A stretch of DNA of 64,000 bases from Anaerotignum propionicum (GTDB taxonomy: Bacteria; Bacillota; Clostridia; Lachnospirales; Anaerotignaceae), in assembly GCF_024461735.1 (NCBI RefSeq), contig NZ_JANGAD010000003.1:124001-188000 (forward strand), written 5' to 3'. The stretch's first letter is position 1, and every line of letters starts with the position of its first letter. This document shows, in pieces, positions 25,380 to 34,137 of this stretch. The position numbers were made by a program, and so were the translations under genes. The notes under the pieces are model-generated. The model saw only the letters and a program-made list of their open reading frames with translations. It was not told the origin of the DNA and did not search any database.

Positions 25380-25931
25380 ATGCCGAGAGTATATCTTAGC
25401 CCATCCTTGCAAAACTATAATCTTTTTATAAATGGCGGTAGTGAGGAGGAATATGTAAACCTAATTGCGGATGCCATGGAGCCATATCTGTTTGCTTCAG
25501 GAATAGAATTTACAAGAAACGAACCTGAGATGCCCTTATCTCAAGTGATTGCAGATGTAAATACAGGTGATTATGATGTGTTTTTTTCCATCCATACAGC
25601 AACGGCACCTCCCTTCCTAGCAGGAAAATTGCAAGGGGCAGAGGTACTCTACTATTCCAAAAATCCTTATGGAAATGAGCTGGCTCAGGCTATTGTGAAA
25701 AATATAAAAAACCTTTATCCTGTTTCAAAGAAGGTGAAAGCCACACCCTCTGCCACGCAAAAAGAGTTAATGCAGACAACACCGCCGGCAGTGGTGGTGG
25801 CATTGGGTTATAATGATAACATTGGAGATGCACAGTGGATTCAAGATAACGTCCGCTATCTTGGAAGGGAGCTTGCCCGCTCCTTGACAGATTATTTTGG
25901 GATTTCTTTTGTAGAACCTGAAGAGGATTAA
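25380..25931 (+). CDS. N-acetylmuramoyl-L-alanine amidase-like protein
   Basis: This 183-residue protein starts at ATG 25380 seven bases after GGGGGGAG. MPRVYLSPSLQNYN, then GGSEEEYVNLIADAM, then FFSIHTATAP follow the clostridial amidase_3 pattern: the Glu of EEY and the His of SIHT would be Zn ligands. It lacks a signal peptide. Relatives cleave peptidoglycan between muramic acid and L-Ala, several acting in sporulation. The first zinc His of classical members is not obvious, so activity is uncertain. Confidence 0.7.
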   Translation: MPRVYLSPSLQNYNLFINGGSEEEYVNLIADAMEPYLFASGIEFTRNEPEMPLSQVIADVNTGDYDVFFSIHTATAPPFLAGKLQGAEVLYYSKNPYGNELAQAIVKNIKNLYPVSKKVKATPSATQKELMQTTPPAVVVALGYNDNIGDAQWIQDNVRYLGRELARSLTDYFGISFVEPEED

Positions 25932-26001
25932 TGTTCTTTTTCATACATGGAAATCGATGAGAGTTTGTTGGGTATACCTTTGAAGCAACTGTAAAATAAA
26001 G

Positions 26002-26041
26002 AAATGCCCTTTTGCAAATATTTTAGAAAGAGGGCATTTTT
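26002..26041 (+). terminator. Terminator of the amidase gene
   Basis: AAATGCCCT and AGGGCATTT pair across a 20-base loop, with a T-run. Confidence 0.75.
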
Positions 26042-26055
26042 GTATCTAAGCTCCG

Positions 26056-26081
26056 AAAAAAACCTCGCTTTGACAGCGAGG
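26056..26081 (-). terminator. Terminator of the esterase gene
   Basis: CCTCGCT-N5-AGCGAGG; on the minus strand it is followed by seven Ts. Confidence 0.8.
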
Positions 26082-26136
26082 TAAAATAATCCTTATGAAA
26101 AGTTATTTATAATTGCAAGAACAAAGATTATAATTT

Positions 26137-26748
26137 TTATTTATAATAATTTGCAATCACATCACGAATCATGGGATAAAGTAAGGCGTATCCTGCATTG
26201 CTCAAATGAATTCCATCAAATTGGAAGAAGTCGTCAAAGGCTTCTTCTTTTTTTGACCAAAGCTCAGAAAAGAAATCAATTACAGGACAGTTATATTCGT
26301 TGGCAATTTTTTGAACAGACTCTGCATAAAGCTTAACACGGTCTGTGGTAGTGAAAGGGAAAAAATCCGTATCAACCACAGGGGGTGGTGTAATGAAAAT
26401 AGGCAAAGGTGTTCCATTGTTAAATTCTTTTCCATGCTGCAAAGAAAGTACAAGTTCAGTAATGGAACGCATATTTTTTTCATACTCTATTAAAGGGCGG
26501 TAGTAATCTTCTAACATAGCGGAGTCATTTGAACCAAAAAAAATGAGTACAATTTGGGGATGAAATAATAACACATCCCTATGAATGCGCTCTAAGGCTT
26601 CTCTGGTGGTGTTTCCGTTAATGCCCTTATTAATGATACGCCACTTGGGAAAATCTTTCTTAAGGCAGGCAGGGAAAGCAATATGGTCTAAAACGCCGTA
26701 TCCATAAGTAAGGCTGTCACCAAAAGCGACGATGGTAAAAGGATCCAT
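26137..26748 (-). CDS. SGNH/GDSL-family esterase
   Basis: This 203-residue hydrolase has block I GDSLTYGYG (catalytic Ser), block II GINGNTT (Gly), block III GSNDS (Asn) and block V DGIHLSNAG (Asp and His), so the catalytic set is complete. It resembles TesA-type lysophospholipase and acyl-esterases; it has no signal peptide. ATG 26748 is chosen over GTG 26757 because ACGGAG lies eight bases before it. It follows the LytTR gene by 15 bases and is probably cotranscribed. Substrate unknown. Confidence 0.85.
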   Translation of the reverse strand: MDPFTIVAFGDSLTYGYGVLDHIAFPACLKKDFPKWRIINKGINGNTTREALERIHRDVLLFHPQIVLIFFGSNDSAMLEDYYRPLIEYEKNMRSITELVLSLQHGKEFNNGTPLPIFITPPPVVDTDFFPFTTTDRVKLYAESVQKIANEYNCPVIDFFSELWSKKEEAFDDFFQFDGIHLSNAGYALLYPMIRDVIANYYK

Positions 26749-26763
26749 TTCCTTCACTCCGTT

Positions 26764-27519
26764 TCAATCAAAATTGTTTGAGGTCGCCTCATCATCCATA
26801 CTAGGGAAAAATGGTAGTATGGTTTTCTTATGACTTCGGCTGACAAAGGCTTCTTTGTCTGAATTAAAAAAGAATATCCCCCAAGGTTCCTTTGATTTAT
26901 CAACATAGGAAATATTCTCTAGGTTAACAATAAATGAACGATGCGTCTGCACAAAATTTTTGTCAGAAAGAGTTCGTTGAATTTGATAAAGGGGACATGG
27001 TACATGAATTGCATCATTCTTTAGATGAATGATTGATTTTTTCATGGTGCTTTCGATATATAGAATTTCACTGTAAGGGAGATTATAAAGTCCCTTCGGG
27101 GTATTAATCTGACAAAACTTGCGTTCAACAGAGTGAATTTTTTTGTACATGCCCACATAGTATTGTAACAAACTGATTAACGCTTCTTTCTTTTTCGTGT
27201 CCAAGGGAAGCAAAAAACATTCACATGACCGCCAATGGACAAAAGCAGTTACAAGATATTCGATTTTGCTTGAGAAAAGCAGAATCGGTGTGTGTTGATG
27301 TTGCTCATGGTTTCTTAATGAGAAGATGACACTGCGCACAGGCATGATATCTTCTTCAAAACTGAAAAAGAAACAATTATATTCATGTTGTTCAAAAAGA
27401 GCGAACCATTCTTCTTTTGTACTAGCACAAGAAACTTCGATGTGACCGCATTTTCCACAGAAATCCACTAAATAATCTTGGGTGGGTGCGTCAAAAAAGC
27501 CTAGCAAAATCGAAAACAT
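26764..27519 (-). CDS. LytTR-family DNA-binding regulator with receiver-like domain
   Basis: This 251-residue protein has an N-terminal ~120 residues with receiver-like length but no recognisable phospho-Asp (CFFFSFEED at that place). A LytTR domain follows at about 140-235: LPYSEILYIESTMKKSIIHL, then VQTHRSFIVNLENISYV. LytTR proteins usually control surface, bacteriocin or virulence genes with a HPK10-type kinase; none is nearby. It is divergent from spoIIIAA and leads the esterase gene. Phosphorylation-independent action is inferred. Confidence 0.8.
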   Translation of the reverse strand: MFSILLGFFDAPTQDYLVDFCGKCGHIEVSCASTKEEWFALFEQHEYNCFFFSFEEDIMPVRSVIFSLRNHEQHQHTPILLFSSKIEYLVTAFVHWRSCECFLLPLDTKKKEALISLLQYYVGMYKKIHSVERKFCQINTPKGLYNLPYSEILYIESTMKKSIIHLKNDAIHVPCPLYQIQRTLSDKNFVQTHRSFIVNLENISYVDKSKEPWGIFFFNSDKEAFVSRSHKKTILPFFPSMDDEATSNNFD

Positions 27520-27628
27520 TTTGGCACCTCTCTAAAAAAATTTTATAAATAGTATATCACAAAGCATGAATGAAAAAAAGATATTTTGTTAAAAAAATGA
27601 AATATTTGCATGGAAAGTAGGTGATTTA

Positions 27629-28588
27629 TTGCAAAAGCTTGAAGAAATTTATAAATTACTGCCAACCGATGTAGAAAAAAGACTGAAAACAGAGACAGCA
27701 TTTGAAAATGAACAGATACAAGAAATACGCCTACGTGCTTTAAGACCACTTTTTGTGAAAACTAATAAGAAAAAATATTTCTTATCTGATGAAAATGGGG
27801 ATTGGATCATCACCAGTAGGCATATTAAGGAAGCAGTAGAAAAATTAGGGGGTTACTCTTTATATGCTTTTGAAGAGGAACTGAAGCAGGGATATTTAAC
27901 AGTTTTAGGTGGACACCGTGTAGGGTTTTGCGGTAGGGCCGTTCTGGAAGACGGAAAAGTAAAGACCCTGCGTCAAGTCAGCAGTTTAAATATACGAATT
28001 GCTGGAGAGGTGAAAGGGTGTGCAGAGGAATGGATTCCTTATTTATTTGAAAATAACAAACTGTGTCATACGTTCATCGTGTCACCTCCCGGATGCGGAA
28101 AAACAACTCTTTTGCGGGATATGATACGCTGTCTCAGCTATGGAATAGGCTGTAAAGAAGGATATAACGTGGGCGTTGTTGATGAGCGAGGAGAACTTGC
28201 TGCCATGAAGGATGGTGTTCCTCAAATGGATATTGGCCCTTGTACGGATGTGCAGGAAAATTGTCCGAAGGGAGAGGGTATGCTTTTCTTACTAAGGAGT
28301 ATGACACCTGATGTGATTGCAGTGGATGAACTTGGGAAGGAGGCGGATTTTATCGGAGTTGAGGCATTGCTTCATGCCGGTGTCACTTTAATTTCTACGG
28401 TACATGGAAGTGATATGAATGGCATGTTGAAGAATAAAAAAATAAAACAGATGCTGGAGGAGATGGAAAATGGAAGAATCCTGTTTCTTAGTAATAGATG
28501 GGGGATAGGTACTGTGCAGGAAATATGGGACAACTTAGGACAAAAACGTTACGAAAGAAGGGTGGAATCATGCTCATTCAAGGAATAG
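27629..28588 (+). CDS. spoIIIAA: Stage III sporulation ATPase SpoIIIAA
   Basis: This 319-residue AAA-type ATPase is related to secretion ATPases and powers the SpoIIIA-SpoIIQ channel between mother cell and forespore. Walker A is PPGCGKTT (153-160) and Walker B lies in DVIAVDELGKEADF. TTG start follows AGTAGGTGA. First gene of the complete eight-gene spoIIIA operon. It overlaps spoIIIAB by 19 bases. A sigma-E promoter is expected upstream but I could not identify one with confidence. Confidence 0.95.
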   Translation: MQKLEEIYKLLPTDVEKRLKTETAFENEQIQEIRLRALRPLFVKTNKKKYFLSDENGDWIITSRHIKEAVEKLGGYSLYAFEEELKQGYLTVLGGHRVGFCGRAVLEDGKVKTLRQVSSLNIRIAGEVKGCAEEWIPYLFENNKLCHTFIVSPPGCGKTTLLRDMIRCLSYGIGCKEGYNVGVVDERGELAAMKDGVPQMDIGPCTDVQENCPKGEGMLFLLRSMTPDVIAVDELGKEADFIGVEALLHAGVTLISTVHGSDMNGMLKNKKIKQMLEEMENGRILFLSNRWGIGTVQEIWDNLGQKRYERRVESCSFKE

Positions 28589-29091
28589 GCGCAATTTTGA
28601 TTTTGGCGGCAACAACCCTTTGTGGTTTTGCCTTTGCAGCCAAAGAAAAATACAGATTGAAAGATCTTGAGGAGATTGAACGGGGAATCTTACTGATGAA
28701 AAATCAAATATCCTATTTGGGCACGCCGCTGACGGAACTCCTTGAGCAAATCAGTTGGAAAACAGAGGGAATTACCGGTCAGGCTTTTCAAGAGATTTCC
28801 AGACAGATGGATGAACGGCGAGGTAATTCAGCAGAGGAAATTTGGGAAGGCATATGGCTTTCTTTAGGAAAAAAATCTTATTTGACTGCTGTGGATTTGG
28901 AAGAGCTTGTTTCTTTTGGACGAACCCTTGGTTTTATAGAAAAGGAACAGCGTGAAGGCAGCATGGATATGCTTTTGCACTATTTGCGGGAAAAGCAAGA
29001 AGGAATCAAAAAGCGTTTGGAAAAAAATGGACGACTTTATTACAGCATGGGTGTGCTCAGTGGTTTATTATTGGTTATCACATTGCTGTAA
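28570..29091 (+). CDS. spoIIIAB: Stage III sporulation protein AB
   Basis: This 173-residue mother-cell membrane protein has an N-terminal helix (5-25), a helical soluble core with LKDLEEIERGILLMKNQISYL, and a C-terminal helix ending SGLLLVITLL. ATG 28570 behind GGGTGG is chosen; an upstream frame exists only inside spoIIIAA. Length is normal. Structure resembles type II secretion F proteins. Confidence 0.93.
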   Translation: MLIQGIGAILILAATTLCGFAFAAKEKYRLKDLEEIERGILLMKNQISYLGTPLTELLEQISWKTEGITGQAFQEISRQMDERRGNSAEEIWEGIWLSLGKKSYLTAVDLEELVSFGRTLGFIEKEQREGSMDMLLHYLREKQEGIKKRLEKNGRLYYSMGVLSGLLLVITLL

Positions 29092-29112
29092 GCATATGGG
29101 GGAGGAATAGGT

Positions 29113-29307
29113 ATGGAAATCAATATTGTATTTCGTATTGCCGCAGTGGGTATTCTGGTGGCTGTTTTGAATCAGGTTTTGATTCGTGCCGGCAGGGAAG
29201 AACAGGCCATGATGACTACTTTGGCAGGGCTTGTAGTGGTTTTGTTTTGGGTAATTCAGTATATCAGCACTCTTTTTGAAACGGTACAGACGCTGTTTCA
29301 GCTTTAG
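29113..29307 (+). CDS. spoIIIAC: Stage III sporulation protein AC
   Basis: This 64-residue protein has two membrane helices and carries VFRIAAVGILVAVLNQVLIR and GREEQAMMTTLAGLVVVLFW, the standard SpoIIIAC pattern. GGGGGAGG precedes the start. It is part of the channel complex base with AD. Confidence 0.93.
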   Translation: MEINIVFRIAAVGILVAVLNQVLIRAGREEQAMMTTLAGLVVVLFWVIQYISTLFETVQTLFQL

Positions 29308-29319
29308 GGGGGTCAAGCC

Positions 29320-29703
29320 ATGGAGATGGGGCGAATAATCGCGCTGGGACTGGTGGGGGTTATTTTTGCGGTGATGCTGAAAAAAGAAAATCCGCAAATC
29401 AGCCTTATGGTTTCAGTCGTTACAGGGATTTTGATTTTTTTTATGATATGTACACCGTTAAGCGGGTTAATTGGGCTTTTAAGAGATGCCGCAGAAAAAG
29501 CAGGCGTCAGCAGTGGTTATTTCGGAATTGTACTTAAGGTAATTGGAATTGCTTATTTGGCTCAATTTGGTGCACAGCTTTGCGCTGATGCAGGTGAAGG
29601 AGCTGTGGCCGCTAAGGTGGAGTTGGCTGGAAAAATATTAATTATGGCGGCTTCTGCGCCAGTATTAACGGCATTATTAGAGTTAGTAATGAATTTGGTT
29701 TAA
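29320..29703 (+). CDS. spoIIIAD: Stage III sporulation protein AD
   Basis: This 127-residue membrane protein has three to four helices. GYFGIVLKVIGIAYLAQFG and CADAGEGAVAAKVELAGKI are family hallmarks. It starts 12 bases after AC behind GGGGGG. No unusual feature. Confidence 0.93.
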   Translation: MEMGRIIALGLVGVIFAVMLKKENPQISLMVSVVTGILIFFMICTPLSGLIGLLRDAAEKAGVSSGYFGIVLKVIGIAYLAQFGAQLCADAGEGAVAAKVELAGKILIMAASAPVLTALLELVMNLV

Positions 29704-29715
29704 AGGGGGAGGAAC

Positions 29716-30813
29716 ATGAAAAGAATTTGTATCGTTTTTTTACTATTCCTTGCATTGTTACCTTCGCCTGTTTATGCAGAGGATCTTTTGGAAAATCAAT
29801 TGGACTCTTTGGGTCTTGAGAATGTGGATGCCCGATTAGATGACGGGACAAGCTTCGCCTCCCTTGTGCGGGATATTATCTCAGGTGATTACTCTTTCTC
29901 TTTTGAGGATTTGCCACGAACCATTATGAATTTGGCATTTGGAGAATTTAAAACCCAGGGTCGCTTGCTCACCCAATTGCTATTGGTTGTCATATTGAGT
30001 GCGGTTTTAAAGCAAGTCAGTGGCTCTTTTCACGGCAAGTCGGTGGGAGAAATGGGGTTCTACATATGTTATATGGTTTTGATTGTAGTAATTATTACCT
30101 CGTTTTACAGCATTTCTGCATCGGTTGTGGATCGAGTTGACAGTACCTGCAAGGTATTTTTAGGGATGCTTCCAATTTTTCTGGTACTTTCTGTTTCCGG
30201 GGGGAATTTTACCCAGACAGCTTTGATGGGTCCCACCATTATGGGTGGTTCCACAGCTTTATCTTTCGGAATAAGAGATTTTATTGTTCCGGCAATTCTT
30301 TTGGCAGTGGCCTTAGAAATGGCAGACCATATCTCTGAAAAACCAATACTATCCCGTTTTGCACAGTTGCTCCGTCAAGGGATAACGTGGACGCTAAAGG
30401 GTGCGGCAGTCCTTTTTATGCTTTTGCTTTCTTTGCAAAAGGTAGGTGGCGGTGCGCTAAACGGCCTTGCGGCAAAAACTGCAAAAATTGCTGTGGGCTC
30501 TGTGCCTGTTGTTGGTGATGTTATGGGTGGAGCAATTGAAACAGCGGCTGCAGTGGCGAAGACTTTAAAGAGCGGGACATTGGTGGGAGCGGCAATATTT
30601 TTGTTACTGCTATGCATTCCTTTGTTGGTCAAGCTTGCTGTCATTCTATTGGTGTTTAAAGTGACGGCGGCGGCATCAGAATTTATTTGTGAAGAACGGT
30701 TGGTGGATTGCATTAATGCGGCGGGGGACTACACAGCCTTATTACTGGGGGTGGTTTTTCTTACGGAAGGAATGTTTCTTTTTTCCGCCTTATTACTTTT
30801 AGGCGGGTTATAG
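29716..30813 (+). CDS. spoIIIAE: Stage III sporulation protein AE
   Basis: This 365-residue polytopic protein has a cleavable signal peptide (1-21, ending VYA), a short extracytoplasmic part and about seven helices. MGPTIMGGSTALSFGIRDFI and GGGALNGLAAKTAKIAVGS are recognised SpoIIIAE segments. It lies in the outer forespore membrane as the channel core. Confidence 0.93.
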   Translation: MKRICIVFLLFLALLPSPVYAEDLLENQLDSLGLENVDARLDDGTSFASLVRDIISGDYSFSFEDLPRTIMNLAFGEFKTQGRLLTQLLLVVILSAVLKQVSGSFHGKSVGEMGFYICYMVLIVVIITSFYSISASVVDRVDSTCKVFLGMLPIFLVLSVSGGNFTQTALMGPTIMGGSTALSFGIRDFIVPAILLAVALEMADHISEKPILSRFAQLLRQGITWTLKGAAVLFMLLLSLQKVGGGALNGLAAKTAKIAVGSVPVVGDVMGGAIETAAAVAKTLKSGTLVGAAIFLLLLCIPLLVKLAVILLVFKVTAAASEFICEERLVDCINAAGDYTALLLGVVFLTEGMFLFSALLLLGGL

Positions 30814-30827
30814 GGGGAGGAATTGGA

Positions 30828-31334
30828 ATGATGGAGGCCTTAGGCGCATATATAAAAACTATAACGGCTTTGACCATTTTCTCTGCGCTGGCTTGTATGC
30901 TGATGCCGGATGGCTCCTTCCGCAAGTATGTGGAACTGGTTCTTGGTGTATTGGTATTAACCGCTGTCATCAGCCCTTTCTTACGGATTTTTGGTACGGA
31001 TCAAGGGCATATGGAGCTTGGTTTGCTTCAAAATCAGGCACGTCTGGAAAAGAATTTCTTGTCAAGCAAGGAATATGAGACGGTAGAGCAACAGCGGATT
31101 TCATCGGCGTATGGTCAAGTGCTGGAGGATAGAGTCAAAGAGGATCTGACAAAAAAATATAAGGATATAGATTGGGTAAATGTTACCTTTTGTCAGGATT
31201 TCAAGGATGAAAACTATGGCACCATAGAAAGCATTACCATCGGCTGTGTGGAGGGGAATGCAGAAAAAATACAAACCTACGCCGCAAATAGATATGGACT
31301 GGCAGATGAAGCGGTAACGGTGGAAAAACAATGA
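30828..31334 (+). CDS. spoIIIAF: Stage III sporulation protein AF
   Basis: This 168-residue protein has two N-terminal helices (about 7-25 and 35-52, LVLGVLVLTAVISPFL) and a soluble C-terminal ring-building-like domain. It starts 14 bases after AE behind GGGGGAGG. Normal size for the family. Confidence 0.92.
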   Translation: MMEALGAYIKTITALTIFSALACMLMPDGSFRKYVELVLGVLVLTAVISPFLRIFGTDQGHMELGLLQNQARLEKNFLSSKEYETVEQQRISSAYGQVLEDRVKEDLTKKYKDIDWVNVTFCQDFKDENYGTIESITIGCVEGNAEKIQTYAANRYGLADEAVTVEKQ

Positions 31335-31351
31335 AAGAAGGGTGACATAAG

Positions 31352-31909
31352 ATGCAAAAAGACTTTTGGCGGGATTTATTCCGGCCGGAAAATAAAAAGA
31401 CAGGCAATAATATCATTTTGGCATTATTGATTGGTGTGCTTTTGATTATTTTAGGGAAAACGTTTTTTCCCACGGAAGAACCCACGGCGGAGGTTAAACC
31501 GGATAAGCAAGCGGCACAAATACATAAATCAAATGAACAGGATATGGAAGCTCGTATGGCAGAAATTCTTTCGAAAATTCAGGGAGCGGGACAGGTTGAT
31601 GTCATGTTGACTTTTCGAGTAAGCACTGAAAGCATTGTAGCTCATGAAGAAAAAACGGAAGAATCTCGTTCTCAGGAAAACGGAAAAACCAGTGAAAATT
31701 TAAGTAAAGAAACCACTGTGGTTATGACTGAGGATGGAAAGGGAAATACATCACCTTTGGTGCTGACGGAGAACTCTCCTAAAGTAGAAGGGGTGGTGAT
31801 TGTGGCTCAGGGCGGCGATAATGCGGTGGTTTGCAAAGCGTTAAGCAGTGCGGCTCAGGCATTATTGGATGTACCGGCTCATAAAATTGCTATATTAAAA
31901 ATGAAATAA
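31352..31909 (+). CDS. spoIIIAG: Stage III sporulation protein AG
   Basis: This 185-residue protein has one N-terminal helix (20-37) and an extracytoplasmic ring-building domain: LSKIQGAGQVDVMLTF early and PKVEGVVIVAQGGDNAVV late. SpoIIIAG forms a large ring in the intermembrane space between mother cell and forespore. The insertion between the halves is Glu/Ser rich. Confidence 0.93.
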   Translation: MQKDFWRDLFRPENKKTGNNIILALLIGVLLIILGKTFFPTEEPTAEVKPDKQAAQIHKSNEQDMEARMAEILSKIQGAGQVDVMLTFRVSTESIVAHEEKTEESRSQENGKTSENLSKETTVVMTEDGKGNTSPLVLTENSPKVEGVVIVAQGGDNAVVCKALSSAAQALLDVPAHKIAILKMK

Positions 31910-31921
31910 GGGGGAAAAAAG

Positions 31922-32557
31922 ATGTTTGTCATTAAAAGAAATCAGGTAGTGGTTACAGCACTGGCAGTTATGATTGCAGCAGCAGGTTATTTGAATTTTC
32001 AGGATAGTAAGGCTTCCCAGCAAACGAAAACTGCATTACAGCTCACGGAGGAAGGGGATGCTTCGGCGGCAATTCAAGATTATGAAACCCTTCCAGATGA
32101 TATTTCCGCCAACGAAATTGGTTTAGACCCCATCACCGCAGAGGCTTCCAATACCACTGGTGATGGAGCTGCAGTGTTTGTAAGTGCAGATGCAACCTTG
32201 GCGGGCTCTCAATTTTTTGCGGAAGCAAAACTGGATCGGGAGCAGGCAAGAGGAAAGCAAAAAGATATTTTGACAGAAATGATGAATAACGAAAATGTTA
32301 GCCAAAGCCAAAAAGATAAGTGCGGCGACAGCATGCTGCAATTGCAGGAAAGAATCGAAAAGGAAACTGCCGCTGAGGCAATGATTGAAGCAAAAGGCTT
32401 TACTGAGGCTTATGTGCGTATTGATGACCAAACTGTTGATGTTGTTGTAGATAAGGCAACATTGTCAGATTCTGAGGTTGCACAGATTGAAGATATTGTA
32501 AAGCGCAAAACTGGGTTTAAAGCTGACCAAATCAGAATTAATCCTTTGAAAAAGTAA
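31922..32557 (+). CDS. spoIIIAH: Stage III sporulation protein AH
   Basis: This 211-residue protein has one N-terminal helix (7-25) and a C-terminal ring-building domain (about 105-211) with MIEAKGFTEAYVRIDDQTVD and the end RKTGFKADQIRINPLKK. It interacts with SpoIIQ of the forespore; spoIIQ is not in this window. Last gene of the operon. Confidence 0.93.
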   Translation: MFVIKRNQVVVTALAVMIAAAGYLNFQDSKASQQTKTALQLTEEGDASAAIQDYETLPDDISANEIGLDPITAEASNTTGDGAAVFVSADATLAGSQFFAEAKLDREQARGKQKDILTEMMNNENVSQSQKDKCGDSMLQLQERIEKETAAEAMIEAKGFTEAYVRIDDQTVDVVVDKATLSDSEVAQIEDIVKRKTGFKADQIRINPLKK

Positions 32558-32701
32558 AATAAACTGAAACATAAAATTAATATATTCTGTACATCATATT
32601 TGCCATTTTGGGGCATTACTAGTTTATAAAAGGATAATGCCAACATAGAAACTAATAATTATTTTTCGTTATGTGTTATTTGTAACAAAATAAATGAGAC
32701 G

Positions 32702-32857
32702 TTAAGCGGCTAAAACAAAAACATTAATATACCAAAAAACGGTTCCGCAACTGCAAAGAATTGCAGGTATTCCATTAGATTTTTTCTGTGGGGACTTGAC
32801 AAGTAGCGGCTGCAAAACTGCTGTTGGGCATTTATGTTTCGGGTTGAGGCCGCTTAA
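32702..32857 (+). ncRNA. Candidate structured RNA between spoIIIAH and asp23
   Basis: Nine-base arms TTAAGCGGC (32702-32710) and GCCGCTTAA (32849-32857) enclose 138 bases. A second outer pairing is AAACAT with ATGTTT (32834-32839). Inside, CTGCAA-AGAA-TTGCAG (32751-32766) forms a tight hairpin. The 3' arm is followed by TTTTATTTATTT. The rod-like shape and length recall 6S-type RNAs, but I do not recognise a family motif. No open frame fits this region. Without a covariance search it could be chance pairing. Confidence 0.35.
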
Positions 32858-32896
32858 TTTTATTTATTTAAGTATGATTAAAGGATGTATATTTCA

Positions 32897-32925
32897 TTGC
32901 ATTCCAAACCCTTTTCTGATATAAT
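32897..32925 (+). promoter_or_regulatory. Promoter of asp23
   Basis: TTGCAT (32897-32902) and TATAAT (32920-32925) are 17 bases apart, with an extended TG before the -10. Confidence 0.75.
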
Positions 32926-33005
32926 GAAACCCGATAATGCTTATTTTGTATGAATTTTCTAGGAATGCATAGAATCATGTATAAAGAAGACAGGAGGTAT
33001 TTAAA

Positions 33006-33374
33006 ATGTCTGAAAATAAAGTGATGAGCGGTCAAATAGAAATTGCCGATGAAGTCATTGGCGTTATTGCGGTTACTGCTGCCCTTGAAGTTGAGGGCGT
33101 TTCAGGAAATGCACCGAATAATGCTTTAACAGAGCTTTTTGGTAAAAAAGGCCAAACAAGATGCTTAAAGGTTGCCAAGGATGAAAATGAAGTGGTTCTT
33201 GATATGGATATTATTGTAAACTTCGGCACAAAGGTTCAGGTTGTGGCAGAAGAAGTGCAAAAGAAAATTAAAAATGCAGTAGAAACCATGACAGGGCTTA
33301 ATGTTCCTGTTGTAAATATTAGTGTTTCAGGAATTGTAAAAGAAAAAACTGTCAAGACTGCAGAAGAACTGTAA
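33006..33374 (+). CDS. Asp23/Gls24 envelope-associated protein (YqhY-like)
   Basis: This 122-residue protein has the family start GQIEIADEVIGVIAVTAALE and VEGVSGN, and the VNFGTKVQVVAEEVQKKIKN segment. Asp23-type proteins polymerise at the membrane or, as YqhY in Bacillus, affect fatty-acid synthesis together with acc genes. Here it precedes nusB, the usual clostridial position. Start ATG behind AGGAGG. Confidence 0.9.
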   Translation: MSENKVMSGQIEIADEVIGVIAVTAALEVEGVSGNAPNNALTELFGKKGQTRCLKVAKDENEVVLDMDIIVNFGTKVQVVAEEVQKKIKNAVETMTGLNVPVVNISVSGIVKEKTVKTAEEL

Positions 33375-33390
33375 ACAGTGAGTTGTCGGG

Positions 33391-33417
33391 ATACCACTCC
33401 AAATTTCGGGGTGGTAT
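33391..33417 (+). terminator. Hairpin between asp23 and nusB
   Basis: ATACCACTCC pairs with GGGGTGGTAT around AAATTTC (one mismatch), followed by a broken T-rich tract. It may reduce rather than stop read-through to nusB. Confidence 0.5.
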
Positions 33418-33451
33418 TTGTCCTTTTTATTTTTGTGGAGGATTTAAAAAT

Positions 33452-33853
33452 ATGAGCCGTAGAAGTGCCAGAAAAAATGCATTTTTCCTTTTGTTCCAGA
33501 TGGATTTCAATCAGGCGGAGGAATATGAACAGGTAAAAGAGATTTTCTTTGCGGAATCGGAAGAGCCTGTGGAAGAAGAAGATAAAGACTTTATTGTGAG
33601 TGAGGTTGAGGGTACTAGAGCCCATATGGAAGAAATTGACCAAATCATTGGAGAATGTGCCAAAGGCTGGAATACAGACAGAATGTCTAAGGTAGACTTA
33701 GCAATTCTTCGCTTAGCAGTATATGAGCTTCGTTTTAGCAAGGATACCCCTGTGGGTGTTGCCATTAATGAAGCGGTGGAATTGGCAAAAAAATTCAGTT
33801 CTGATGAAGCACCAGGTTTTATCAATGGTATTTTGGGTAAGGTAGTACAATAA
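33452..33853 (+). CDS. nusB: Transcription antitermination factor NusB
   Basis: This 133-residue all-helical RNA-binding protein acts with NusE at boxA in rRNA operons. ATG 33452 lies ten bases after GGAGG and gives SRRSARKNAFFLLFQMDFN. The C-terminal WNTDRMSKVDLAILRLAVYE and PVGVAINEAVELAKKFS segments are diagnostic. An in-frame extension back to 33383 has no ribosome site. Confidence 0.94.
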   Translation: MSRRSARKNAFFLLFQMDFNQAEEYEQVKEIFFAESEEPVEEEDKDFIVSEVEGTRAHMEEIDQIIGECAKGWNTDRMSKVDLAILRLAVYELRFSKDTPVGVAINEAVELAKKFSSDEAPGFINGILGKVVQ

Positions 33854-33947
33854 CAAAAATGCAGGTGTAATGGATTGGCGTTGTATACAAGAAATATGCA
33901 AAACATCCAAATATCGATATTTTATTCCATTTTCTTACCGGGAAAAC

Positions 33948-33979
33948 GAGGTTTCTTGTTAGCTTACGTTACCTCTTTT
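33948..33979 (+). terminator. Weak terminator after nusB
   Basis: GAGGT and ACCTC pair across an 18-base loop and are followed by four Ts. Stem is short. The remainder of 33854-34137 shows nothing else. Confidence 0.35.
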
Positions 33980-34137
33980 CATCAATAAAAAAGGCTCAGA
34001 GATGTTATTGGAGATTTTTGATGAATTTTTTAAAGAAAAAACTATTTGAGAATTAAGATAAATGGAAATAAAGGATAAGAACTTCATAAATCTGTCAATA
34101 TTAAGGGGAGAGCTTTCAGGCATGAAGGAGCGGGCTT

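Noticed and set aside
33383..33451. N-terminal extension of NusB
   Set aside because: It would run through the asp23-nusB hairpin; GGAGG supports ATG 33452.
13660..33980. Similar short strings near 13670 and 33955 (TTAGCTTACG) as a dispersed repeat
   Set aside because: Only about ten bases match, one copy is inside a kinase gene, and chance explains it.
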